From Lyophyllum atratum (taxonomy: Eukaryota > Basidiomycota > Agaricomycetes > Agaricales > Lyophyllaceae), in NCBI GenBank assembly GCA_014905825.1, contig JACGCN010000002.1, positions 558,001 to 622,000 of the forward strand: 64,000 nucleotides of DNA, written 5' to 3'. This document shows, piece after piece, positions 47,416-55,600 of the stretch; within the stretch, counting starts at the first letter, position 1, and each line of letters begins with the position of its first letter. The notes below the pieces were generated by a model, which had not been told where the DNA came from, did not search any database, and saw only the letters and a list, made by a program, of their open reading frames with translations. The translations under genes and the position numbers were made by a program.

Positions 47416-48525
47416 CGAAGCCCCCTCCACCCCTTAGTGTGGCGAACGCATCCCACGACACCAAACAGGACGGCGCACGACCCTCCCACGTGCAGGAGCA
47501 ACCTCAGCAGAGGAGAAGCGAAGGGAACGGGGCAGGGCAAAGGGCAGACCCCAGCAGGGGAGAGCCAGCAGGTGTGTCATCTGCACACCCTCTTGCGTGG
47601 CTCCTTTGCTGGCTCCGACGTTGGTTCCATTGCCGCCTTCAACGAGGCCGATGCGGAGAGCGTACGCGACTGGAGGGACAACTCCGTCAGCGGTGGGCTC
47701 GGCTCTGCCGTTGAGGCCGCCTACAAGGACTCGACCCAGGGCACATACAAGGGTACTAGCTGCAGCGGCTCCACTCGCCAGAGCTCCATCGCGCCGTCCG
47801 TCAGCAGCGCCTCCTCTGTGCGCAGCGTGTCCTCTGTGGGCACTGTGCGCCTCAGCAGCGTTAGGCGTGCTACCATGCCTCACATCCCTGAGATCATCCG
47901 CACGTCCCCTACAGCATCCTTCCATGGCTCCGTGAGGTCTGCGAGCACAGCCGCCTCCACGAGGACTGTCGCCTCCCTCAAGGGTACGCTCAGTGGGCGC
48001 TTTGGCATCAAGGAGATCGAGGGTGTTATCGCCGACATCATCGACCCGTTGGCACCCAGGAGTGTCGTCTTCAAGGGCCTCACCTTCCCCACCGTCATGC
48101 ATTCGTGTGTGTGGTCCGTCTTGGGGTACACACGTGGCCAGAACGACACCTCCATTGCCACCCTCTCCGAGAAGGAGATGCGTCGTGCCCTCAAGGAGCA
48201 CAAGGAGTCCATCGGCCCCGACTGGCACGAGTCCAAGGTGGTCTCTGCCCTCGTCGTCCTCCTCCTCACCGTATGTTCCTTGGACCCCGAGTACGAGTCG
48301 GCTCTCACGATGTCACAGGGGTGGTCCTTCCGCTACATGAGCAAGGACCTCATCATGGGCGTCGACGAGCAGGGCAATGGCGTCAATGCCTACGGACGCG
48401 CCCTCTACATCGTGAGGGATATCTGCCGTGTTTTTGGTACAAAAGGCCTCGGCGTCTCCACGCTGCTCAACGGCCTCAATGCCCTGTACGTCAGCCGTAG
48501 CCATGGTGTCGGCAGCGTCTTCTGA
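47416..48525 (+). CDS. cargo ORF A, unknown protein
   Basis: An open frame without introns runs from 47416 (after a TGA at 47413-47415) to the TGA at 48523-48525. No ATG occurs in it before 47875, so the start is unresolved. An ATG at 47353 is in the same frame but separated by the TGA, so the gene could be truncated by one nonsense change, use a non-AUG start, or be spliced. The first part is Ser/Thr-rich (SSASSVRSVSSVGTVRLSSV). The second part looks folded (EIEGVIADIIDPLAPRSVVF, then MRRALKEHKESIG and NAYGRALYIVRDICRVFG). I recognise no domain; a structural or nucleic-acid-binding role is only a guess. Confidence 0.6.
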   Translation, partial: RSPLHPLVWRTHPTTPNRTAHDPPTCRSNLSRGEAKGTGQGKGQTPAGESQQVCHLHTLLRGSFAGSDVGSIAAFNEADAESVRDWRDNSVSGGLGSAVEAAYKDSTQGTYKGTSCSGSTRQSSIAPSVSSASSVRSVSSVGTVRLSSVRRATMPHIPEIIRTSPTASFHGSVRSASTAASTRTVASLKGTLSGRFGIKEIEGVIADIIDPLAPRSVVFKGLTFPTVMHSCVWSVLGYTRGQNDTSIATLSEKEMRRALKEHKESIGPDWHESKVVSALVVLLLTVCSLDPEYESALTMSQGWSFRYMSKDLIMGVDEQGNGVNAYGRALYIVRDICRVFGTKGLGVSTLLNGLNALYVSRSHGVGSVF

Positions 48526-49331
48526 TGCCATTGAGTGAGAGCCCTCATCCCGTCCTATGTACGCATATCGCCCCATCTGCCCGAATGTACCGCACATGCC
48601 TGTCCGCCCCCGCCCACCTCGTTTTAAAAACGCGCCATGACGGAGCCCAGGCTGCGTCAGGCACAGACATGAACAGGAAGGAGGTCCTCACACTCATCAG
48701 CACGCACCTCCGTCAGGGAGTACATGTGCGCCCATCCCTGCGCATCAGCGGCTCCTCTTATGGCGGGAGCTACCAACGGGATACGCTGCCCATCGACTTC
48801 GACGTCATCGAGGAGTATTTGCAGCGCAAGACGGCTGCTGACAAGCTGATCCAGCAGCGCCTCACGCTCCCGTCTTCGAATACATCCGGCCAACGCGTCT
48901 CCTACGAGCTCTCCCTCCCCACGTCCACGATGTGCTGCATTCTCTTGGCCAGCCCTTCGTACGTGGTCTGTAACGACCTCTTCCCCACTGTGGACAACGT
49001 CATCTTCGCCCAGCTGTGGCGTGCCCTGTACTATGCCAGCCTCAACGTAGGCTCTACGGCAGACTGGGTGCGCAAATGCCTTGCTGGATGCATGCGCACC
49101 GACTTTTGCTGCGCGCACGGCATCCCCGTCTTTGGCACAGGAGAGAACGGCTCCGCACAGGAGGGCGTGCCCTCATCCATCGTCGCCTGCATGACGGGCG
49201 ACATAGAGGTTTTAACAGCGGAGACGGGGACGCACGCAGGCATATGCTTGGCACAGGGCTCGTACAACAGCTCCTACGTGGAGGTGCAGATGGCATTGGA
49301 GATGGCGGCGGCTAGCTTGTTTCGAGGCTAG
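48525..49331 (+). CDS. cargo ORF B, unknown protein
   Basis: Intronless frame of up to 268 residues. The ATG at 48525 overlaps the stop of ORF A (TGATG). A later ATG at 48669, with TTTTAAAAA about 45 bp upstream, would give 220 residues starting MNRKEVLTLISTHLRQG and may be the true start. Recognisable traits are several cysteines (STMCCILLASPSYVVCNDLF, CMRTDFCCAHG) and a Gly/Ala-rich end. I find no known domain. The frame ends 20 bp inside the tail of leftward ORF C, so the two transcription units converge here. Confidence 0.6.
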   Translation: MPLSESPHPVLCTHIAPSARMYRTCLSAPAHLVLKTRHDGAQAASGTDMNRKEVLTLISTHLRQGVHVRPSLRISGSSYGGSYQRDTLPIDFDVIEEYLQRKTAADKLIQQRLTLPSSNTSGQRVSYELSLPTSTMCCILLASPSYVVCNDLFPTVDNVIFAQLWRALYYASLNVGSTADWVRKCLAGCMRTDFCCAHGIPVFGTGENGSAQEGVPSSIVACMTGDIEVLTAETGTHAGICLAQGSYNSSYVEVQMALEMAAASLFRG

Positions 49332-50001
49332 CCACGAACATGCGATGGTACTCTCGCGACGCGAGCACCCCACGCATCTCCTCACGTATGCATCTGAGTA
49401 CGCCGACGACTGTGTTAAAATCGCCGTTAGTGTTGATGCGGCCGCAGTAGCCGAAGGAGATGCACGAGCTAGTAGGGTTCGTCTTCATGCGGTACGAGGC
49501 GAGCTTGCTTCCCGTGGTGTTGGACTCCACGCTCAGCTGGCTCTCCGCACGGGACTCAACGTACTCATTGAAGACGGCAATGGAGTTTGCGGACATGTAG
49601 TACATTCGAGCGTAGCAGGGACGACGGCGCTCTGCCACCATGTCGTGAAGGACCGCCGTGGGGTACATTGTGCGCGGATCCTCTGAAGCGACGACGCCGA
49701 ACATGAAGGAGGAGCCATGCAGCCGTATGAGGGAGATGGTGTACGCACTCCTCAGGGCAGGGCGGCCGCTCTCTTCGACGAGGGCATCAAAGAGCTCAGG
49801 GTCGTACTTGCCACGGAGCGTGTAACCACCGCGCTTTGCCACGATGGTAGCCTTCCACTCCGTCCCCTCAGACATGCGCCCAATGGAGGCAAGGGCCCTT
49901 CCCAGGACGTCGGCGGGAATGGGTGGTGTGTTGAGCTGGATGGTGACTATGAGGGGCAGAAGGATGTTGCAGGACACGAGCACATCTCCGTACCGGCACA
50001 T
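49312..50001 (-). CDS. cargo ORF C, unknown protein
   Basis: The minus-strand frame is open from about 50106, but the first ATG is at 50001, giving 229 residues. The N-terminal half has hydrophobic strands (LVSCNILLPLIVTIQL). The C-terminal half reads MYYMSANSIAVFNEY and ISFGYCGRINTNGDFNTVVG. The last block loosely resembles the strand-turn-strand of TBP-like folds (sequence-specific factors of large DNA viruses), but this is too weak to call. It is followed on the same strand by nothing; upstream, 172 bp away, is the helicase gene, so C and D could be one leftward unit. Confidence 0.55.
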   Translation of the reverse strand: MCRYGDVLVSCNILLPLIVTIQLNTPPIPADVLGRALASIGRMSEGTEWKATIVAKRGGYTLRGKYDPELFDALVEESGRPALRSAYTISLIRLHGSSFMFGVVASEDPRTMYPTAVLHDMVAERRRPCYARMYYMSANSIAVFNEYVESRAESQLSVESNTTGSKLASYRMKTNPTSSCISFGYCGRINTNGDFNTVVGVLRCIREEMRGVLASREYHRMFVASLETS

Positions 50002-50173
50002 AGTGATGCAGCACACGGGGCGGGAGTACTCAGTGAGGGCGGCCAGTGGGACCCCAAGTGCTTCGATGACGCTCCTGCTGAGTACATGGCGAAGGCAGCG
50101 GGGCACATCACGTACATGCTGCCGATGTCGTTCGTGCCTGTGCGCACGCTCTCTCTGTCTCGAGGGCCTTGCC

Positions 50174-51589
50174 TCACGTCCCTGTAGTTGGGACGCAGGA
50201 CTCCCCCTCGAGAGCGGTAGTGCACATCCGTGGTGGTACCTGTGCTGTCCATTGAGGCTTCAGGTGCCTCACGCAGCCCTTCATGACGAAGTCGAGGCGG
50301 TCCTCGTCGGCAGATGGGATGGGCTCTGTGCTGAGGATGGGCGCCACGTTCGTGTAGAAGGGGATGGCCACAGAACGGCGGGCGACAGCACTTGTCGACC
50401 ATTGCGTCGTCACCTTCGGGTCAGGGAGCGTGTTGCATCCCAAGAGCATGGATGCCGTCGTCTTCGCGTCCCCAACCTCCGTCTCAATGTAGTCGTGGCC
50501 GAGGAGCGTCTTGAAGTTCTGGACATTCATACGGTTCTGCTCGAAGTCGACGTCAGGGCTGATCATCATGCGGTGAGAGACGCATTGGGACGCCACGGAT
50601 CGGGGGAGGCCACGGTTGCCGTAGAGGATGCTCGCGTCCACGACGAAGGCGCACTTGCCAAGGCACTCGTACACGTAGTTGCAGAGGGACGACTTGCCTG
50701 TCCCACCCTCCCCTGTGAGGAACACGCAGCGGGCAGTCGAGACGGGGTCCAGGATGCTGTTGCCAACGACCCACATGATCGTGTCGATCTCCTTGCGGAC
50801 CGTGACGAAGCGACGGAAGTACTCGTACGGCGCGCACTTGAAGCCCTTCTTGACAATGGTGGGGTACAGGGGGTTGATGACGGGCATGAGGCATAGGCTA
50901 CGCAGCTTGCCGCTCAGAAGGCCGTTCGAGAGGAGCCTTGGAGGTACGGACGCGGTCTTGAACATGATGCTCTCACCATCGCTGCTCTCAAGGACGGTGA
51001 GGCGGCTGATGCCTATACATACGCTGCGAGGGATGGGAGGAGCGCGGTTCATCGTGGCAGCACTATTGATGTGGATCATGAATGCGGACGCCGACGTGGC
51101 GAAGTTGACGGGCACATTGGTGATGCCAGCAGCAGAGCACACCATCTTGAGGGCATCAGGGTGCTGGATCGGCACCCACCAGTTGCTGCCATTGAGGAAG
51201 ACGCAAGTGCGCCCAGCTACCTCCGTGACGAGGCCTATGTCGGTGAGGTTCCTGCGAAGGCACATCTCCGCCTCACTGATGGGGATGGCGCACATGTTCT
51301 CTGTCCAGTTCTCTTCGACGTGGTACTTGCGCAGCTTGTTGCGTTGGAAGTCCATGGAGACGGAGATGCTGCTCTGCTCCGAGTAGATGGCGTCAGAGCG
51401 GAAGCTCTCCATGCTCCTACGGCGCTCCAGCGCAGTGCGTCTGAGACGGCCTGTGAGGGAGGCCACGTCCAAGTCGTACTCTGCCTGGCCTTGGGCCGCG
51501 GATGCCGAGGATACGGGAGTAGCGTCACCACTGGTGCTGTGCATGCCGTGCGCAATGTGTAGGTGCACGTGGCAATGCAATTGCCTCAT
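50174..51589 (-). CDS. cargo ORF D, D5-like superfamily-3 helicase
   Basis: Intronless 471-residue frame from an ATG at 51589; a second ATG lies 15 codons in. Residues 293-300 are a Walker A (GEGGTGKS) preceded by TARC and VFLT, 341-348 a Walker-B-like MMISPDVD, 381-389 motif C MLLGCNTLP with its conserved Asn, and 403-411 ARRSVAIPF, an arginine-finger/post-sensor block. Order and spacing fit SF3 helicases of the D5 type used in replication by DNA viruses and virus-like elements. The region before it (about 200-290, with the block SNGLLSGKLRSLCLMPVINP) is placed like a D5-N domain. I see no HUH nuclease or primase motif in the N-terminal 200 residues. The gene is intact in a region where older genes are broken, suggesting recent arrival. 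Confidence 0.8.
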   Translation of the reverse strand: MRQLHCHVHLHIAHGMHSTSGDATPVSSASAAQGQAEYDLDVASLTGRLRRTALERRRSMESFRSDAIYSEQSSISVSMDFQRNKLRKYHVEENWTENMCAIPISEAEMCLRRNLTDIGLVTEVAGRTCVFLNGSNWWVPIQHPDALKMVCSAAGITNVPVNFATSASAFMIHINSAATMNRAPPIPRSVCIGISRLTVLESSDGESIMFKTASVPPRLLSNGLLSGKLRSLCLMPVINPLYPTIVKKGFKCAPYEYFRRFVTVRKEIDTIMWVVGNSILDPVSTARCVFLTGEGGTGKSSLCNYVYECLGKCAFVVDASILYGNRGLPRSVASQCVSHRMMISPDVDFEQNRMNVQNFKTLLGHDYIETEVGDAKTTASMLLGCNTLPDPKVTTQWSTSAVARRSVAIPFYTNVAPILSTEPIPSADEDRLDFVMKGCVRHLKPQWTAQVPPRMCTTALEGESCVPTTGT

Positions 51590-51600
51590 GCACCATCGAC

Positions 51601-51870
51601 ATGAGGTACGCTAACGACATCCTTCTGGAGGACGGCGGAGAGGACAACGCGTCTCGAGCACCTGAGGGCACAGCTGAGGAGATGCCACCCTCCGTCGACT
51701 ACGACGCTGACGAAGGCACTGTCCTCAACCGCGTGGGTGCGTACGGAGGAGGCCCCTCCATGTGGGCCGTGACGGAAGGAGGGGCATGGACAGAGGCAGT
51801 GGCACCACCTGTCCTGAGTACCCTTCTCGAGGTGCGTGCGAAGGTGAGTGCGGGTGCCAGTAGTGTTTAA
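51601..51870 (+). CDS. cargo ORF E, small acidic protein, doubtful
   Basis: An 89-residue frame from an ATG only 11 bp from the divergent start of ORF D. It is acidic at the N-terminus (DILLEDGGEDN, then PSVDYDADEGTVLNRVG). Its stop lies inside the TAGTGTTTAA terminus-like sequence at 51861. The opposite strand is also open, and no domain is visible. It may be a leader gene or a chance frame. Confidence 0.3.
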   Translation: MRYANDILLEDGGEDNASRAPEGTAEEMPPSVDYDADEGTVLNRVGAYGGGPSMWAVTEGGAWTEAVAPPVLSTLLEVRAKVSAGASSV

Positions 51871-52718
51871 AAGTCCAGTCACCGTGACTGAAAATGACTG
51901 GACTGTAACTGATCTGTGACTGGTAATGACCGGACTTCCAGTCCTGTCATCCTGGAATGACTGGTGCACCAGTCCAGTTATTTTCATAATCTGGAATTCT
52001 GCGTAACTGGAAATAACCGGTCGCGACCGGTTTGTGACCGGTCATTTCTATACATACTATATATCTGATCATAGCCCCGCTATAGGGGTTCAAGATGACC
52101 CTTGGGTCAAATAAATCGGATGAGAACTGAATGTGCTATGGCCAAAACAATTTCGGAACACCGAGTTTGAGTGCAGACTGTACTAAGCATCTTAATCAGC
52201 TCATATCTCAGTCAGATCTTATTGGATTCTCACGACCCAGGGTTCATCCGAAAGGTGGAAGCATACTCCACATTATATATGACATATACAACCGGTTATC
52301 ACCGGTTATAACCGGCTTAGAACCGGTTTTCGTAAAACCACACCCTCATGCCCTTGCAGCCCATCATGCATTCCTGCAGCCCACCACTGCCGCCACGTCG
52401 CCTGCCCACGACGCCAGCTCCTGTACACAGAGGAGCCCGCAATTGCGGGTCTTCTTCGTTGCAGGAGCTATGTCCGAGGCGGGGCGAGGCTCGGTGGGCT
52501 GTGGTCTCAGCCGGTCGCGACCGGCCTACAACTGGTTGCGACCAGGTTCGGCTGCAACCGGTTCTGACCGGGTCGAAACCGAACCACGACCAACATCAAC
52601 CGGTTGGTGAAGGTCCGGTCATTGGTCGCTCACTTCCTGATGTGCGAGCGACCGGTTTCGGTCGCAGTTGGGCCAAACGATGACCGAAAACCGGACCCGA
52701 CCGGACCTCAAAACACTA
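51861..52718. repeat. right arm of the hAT-type element, with an internal terminus-like sequence
   Basis: The arm starts TAGTGTTTAAAAGTCCAGTC, which matches the outer terminus TAGTGTTTTGAGGTCCGGTC except mainly for G-to-A type changes. It then passes from CCAGTC/GACTGG words into CCGGT/ACCGG words, including the perfect palindrome ACCGGTCGCGACCGGT at 52016-52031. Further clusters lie at about 52290-52335 and 52505-52710. The 8 bp left of 51861 do not match the outer duplication. Either an 858-bp hAT MITE forms this arm, or an old terminus is buried in it. Confidence 0.7.
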
Positions 52719-53350
52719 AGTAGGAGTCTGCAAAGATCATTTAACAGGGGAGTGATGAAGAAAGAGGCCAAACTTACTAATCATAGCCAGCATGCAAGCA
52801 AATATCACGTGGCGCGACTTGTCATGGTCACTCAGATCCACTTTTTTTGACTTGTGTTTCGGAGGCTGGAGGCATGGCCGCAAATCCACCCGCAATGACT
52901 GGGACCAAATCTGTCTTGTTCTCAGAATACTTGGCAATCCTGGATAGTTTGATCAATACATGATACACAGATTTGTTCGAGATGGACTCACTTAAGCACT
53001 GTTATGATACGATCAAGCACCTTGCTGAGCTGCCACTGGGTCAGCGCTGGTACTGACAACAGCGCCAATGATGTCGAGGTCAAAGACTCAGAAAACTTTC
53101 GCTTAAGAGAAGAACATTTCACCAACGCAGGACACTACCAGATGAGGGTCAGATCTTACCAACATGCTAAACTATGTGAGGGCCCCGGATATCGACTTGC
53201 GTGGCCCATTGGTACCCACATCGCACGTGACTTCGTTGATCTCGGCCTCTATTGTGGCAGTGAGAGCATCTCTTTTTGCTTCGTTGAGGTCGTCAAATTT
53301 TTGATGATACATCTCCGTCATGGCCTGTGTTCATTGCTCGAGAGATTTGC
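52719..53350 (-). pseudogene. 5' part of the host gene split by the hAT-like element
   Basis: Minus-strand exons 52992-53046 (LTQWQLSKVLDRIITVL), 52778-52939 (IAKYSENKTDLVPVIAGGF, then DHDKSRHVIFACMLAMI) and the first nine bases of the next exon (52719-52727) lead directly into the exon at 47160 once the element is removed. An upstream block at about 53220-53330 (MTEMYHQKFDDLNEAKRDAL) probably belongs to the same gene. Exon 52778-52939 needs one A fewer in the seven-A run (52842-52848) to stay open. The family is unknown but resembles multicopy agaricomycete proteins. The gene is inactivated here by the insertion, regardless of the indel. Confidence 0.6.
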
Positions 53351-53470
53351 CCCTGACTGAAACAATATTCCCACCGTTAAGTCGTAAACTGTGTTTTAAT
53401 GAAAAGAAGTACTTACAGTCAAGGTTGCCACCACACAGTGCCACTAGTACATCCCCAGGCCCAAAAAAGC

Positions 53471-53611
53471 AAGGTGAGAAACCCCGTCACTGAAGACAGG
53501 GCTATTTCTGACTGCCATTGACAAGAATTGACACGTAGCAAAGTGAGAACTCCCAGCACTAAAGACAGGGCTCTATTCCTGACTGCCATTGAAGACAGGA
53601 ATAGACACATA
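53471..53611. repeat. two-copy ~70-bp tandem repeat
   Basis: Units at about 53471-53539 and 53540-53611 share AAGACAGGGCT and CTGACTGCCATTGA in the same order, with scattered differences. It lies in non-coding sequence between the interrupted gene and the alpha-kinase gene. Confidence 0.75.
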
Positions 53612-54182
53612 AATCCTACAGGCCCACAAAGACACCCAGTCCCACACCAATCAGACTACCCAATGGGTTTCAACCCAAAAAATATGAGCAGCCATGTCAT
53701 ATTCTCACTCAATAAAACTCTGTTTCCATGTGGCTAGCATATACTCTAGAAAATGCAGAGCCACTGCAGCGGTGGTCATAGAAGGTAGAAAAGGGCATCA
53801 AAAATCAAAGTTGAACACACCCATGCTTAAATCTTCTTTGTAAAGATGCGGAACAAACATTGCCAAATGCATTGTTATGCGGACTCAAGGATGGGATCTA
53901 TTTTGGGCTGACAGGGCAATAGAAGCCATGAAAGACTGCTCAAATTTCCGATGCCCAAGTCTGCAAGGTTACAATCTACTGTGCACATACCAGTTCAAAT
54001 GAAATGTAGTATTGTAGCTACAGTAGGTACTTTATAGATCTACAATATGGCGCCTCTTTGCTGTTTTGACCTCTTAAACTAACTTGGTGTGCATCTCCAT
54101 GAGCCCCACCAGAACATGAAGAAAGAGGCAAGGTATGGCCCTCTGAGACGAGTGATGTGGATGCACTGGCTATTAAGAACCC

Positions 54183-55069
54183 AGGTCGAGCCATGCTCAG
54201 TGACAAATTGTTTGCTGAAGGAGAAACAAAGGACGTCTACAAGGTATGTAAAATTTATCTCCTGCTCCTGTAATGTCAGTAATTGAATCACCTTCAGTTG
54301 ATGATTGATCGCACTTGTTACGTCGCCAAACGTTTCAAGAGCGGGCCAGTCCCTGAAGCAGATAACGCTAGTTATCTCAAGCAGGAATTGATCCGTCTCA
54401 GGCAGGGACAATGGTTCTGGACTCAGTTCCAGGCTCTCACTAAGCAGAAAGGAGTCGACATCTGTCACGGTATGTTTATTCCCATCTTATTAACCCAGAT
54501 TAAGATCCTCTAACACTTTGTTCTTATGCATAGACATTCAATTTTCGGACAGCTTTCTGATCCGCGTCTCCAATCCGGACGATGACGATGACTCCATTTG
54601 GCTTGTTGAGCCTTGCCACACTACATCGATCATCAAATTCAGTGGGACCCTTCAATACCCAGCCCGAGCTGACAAGATGGGGAAGACAATGTGTTCGCGC
54701 ATTTCGTTTATGAATGCAGTGGGAAGTCTCTTGTCTTTGCTGTGTTATCCAAGGTAAGCAATGTTAGCATGCCTCATTATGACTATTTAAAGTTTTCAGA
54801 ATCACCCGTCTCGATGAACAACCGAGATGGTGTTGTGCTTTACGACCTTATGTCACATTCGGTTATTGGGTACGCATTCAATTTCTATCACCCACAGATC
54901 AATGATAACTGGACAATGTCACAGTGATAGCGGAATTGGTGATCATGGAAAGGTTGGGATGAAGTCTTTCCTCGATCAGCACAAATGCAACTTCATGTGT
55001 GAAAGCCTTGGGCTAACACCCCCTGTGGTTGCTACAACATCAGATGACTCAGACGGTGACAGTTCATGA
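54183..55069 (+). pseudogene. alpha-kinase (MHCK/eEF2K-type) domain gene, probably broken
   Basis: Plus-strand exons include about 54183-54243 (GRAMLSDKLFAEGETKDVYK), 54298-54469 (LIRLRQGQWFWTQFQAL and KQKGVDIC), 54534-54752 (IQFSDSFLIRVSNP, then SIIKFSGTLQYPARADKMGK) and about 54931-55069. The last has the alpha-kinase signature GDSGIGDHGKVG, FLDQHKCNFMCESLGL, with the Gly-rich turn and zinc-coordinating His/Cys. Between MGKTM and FAHFVYECSGKSLVF the frame slips by one base near 54690, and the exon around 54800 has competing frames. Alpha-kinases are expanded in mushrooms. Whether this copy is dead or merely carries sequence errors cannot be decided here. Confidence 0.75.
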
Positions 55070-55286
55070 AGGCGGCAGTCCCATGGTCTGATAGTTCAAC
55101 GCCTGAATACTTCATAGATCTGACTTCTTTAATTCGGTATGCCTTCTTCCGAGTCTGTCGTTACTTACCCTACATTACCTGTCCTACATTACCATCCCTT
55201 TTGCCATTGCAATCCAAATTTCTAATGTCTTGCAGCTTAGTGAGCCATCCCGCCCCTCGCGCAGCATTTCCAGCAAGTGTTATTTA

Positions 55287-55385
55287 ATCAACAAAAAATC
55301 AACACAATCAACAAAAATCAACAAAAATCAACAAAATCAACGAAATCAAAGAAATTAATGAGAGTCAACTGAAAATCAATAAGAA
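55287..55385. repeat. degenerate (ATCAACAAAA)n A-rich repeat
   Basis: About 100 bp of imperfect ATCAACAAAA-type units, becoming degenerate to the right (ATCAACGAAATCAAAG, then AATCAATAAG). It is a simple sequence repeat, possibly a decayed A-rich tail. Confidence 0.85.
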
Positions 55386-55600
55386 TCTACGAGATATTCT
55401 CAAGACATTTGTGTAAAACTTGTCTGGTAGGGGCGGGTTGGAAGACCATGATTTTCACATTAATGTTTTTGTGAGTCTTGACTTTAGTAGATATAACCAT
55501 TCTGTTACAGCTTGCCAGCGGTCAGCAACTCATTTTGTGCGTACAGATTCAAATATATAGCTAAGTATAGACGGACATGGTGACCTGGTTTTCTGACTCG

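Larger units (their letters stand above)
47161..52718. mobile_element. hAT-type element carrying a virus-like SF3-helicase cargo
   Basis: The left end reads TAGTGATTCGAGGTCCGGTC. The right end, reverse-complemented, reads TAGTGTTTTGAGGTCCGGTC. The 8-bp direct repeat AGTAGGAG flanks both (47153-47160 and 52719-52726). TAGNG termini with an 8-bp duplication are the hAT signature, and both arms are packed with CCGGT/ACCGG words, as expected of sub-terminal transposase sites. No transposase is present. Between the arms lies a GC-rich intronless block (about 47400-51860) with two rightward ORFs, two leftward ORFs that meet them tail to tail, and a small rightmost ORF. The element interrupts a host exon, and deletion of the element plus one repeat restores the exon in frame. 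Boundaries are firm; the viral origin of the cargo is inferred from the helicase. Confidence 0.9.

Noticed and set aside
48313..48597. Antisense frames within the hAT cargo (for example 47434-48228 minus and 49844-50896 plus)
   Set aside because: These are GC-driven shadows of ORFs A-D, rich in Gly, Arg, Ala and Val. The called ORFs have better start sites, motifs or arrangement.
49431..49690. TBP-like fold in cargo ORF C
   Set aside because: Only one short block (GYCGRINTNGDF) resembles the pattern, which is not enough to name the protein.
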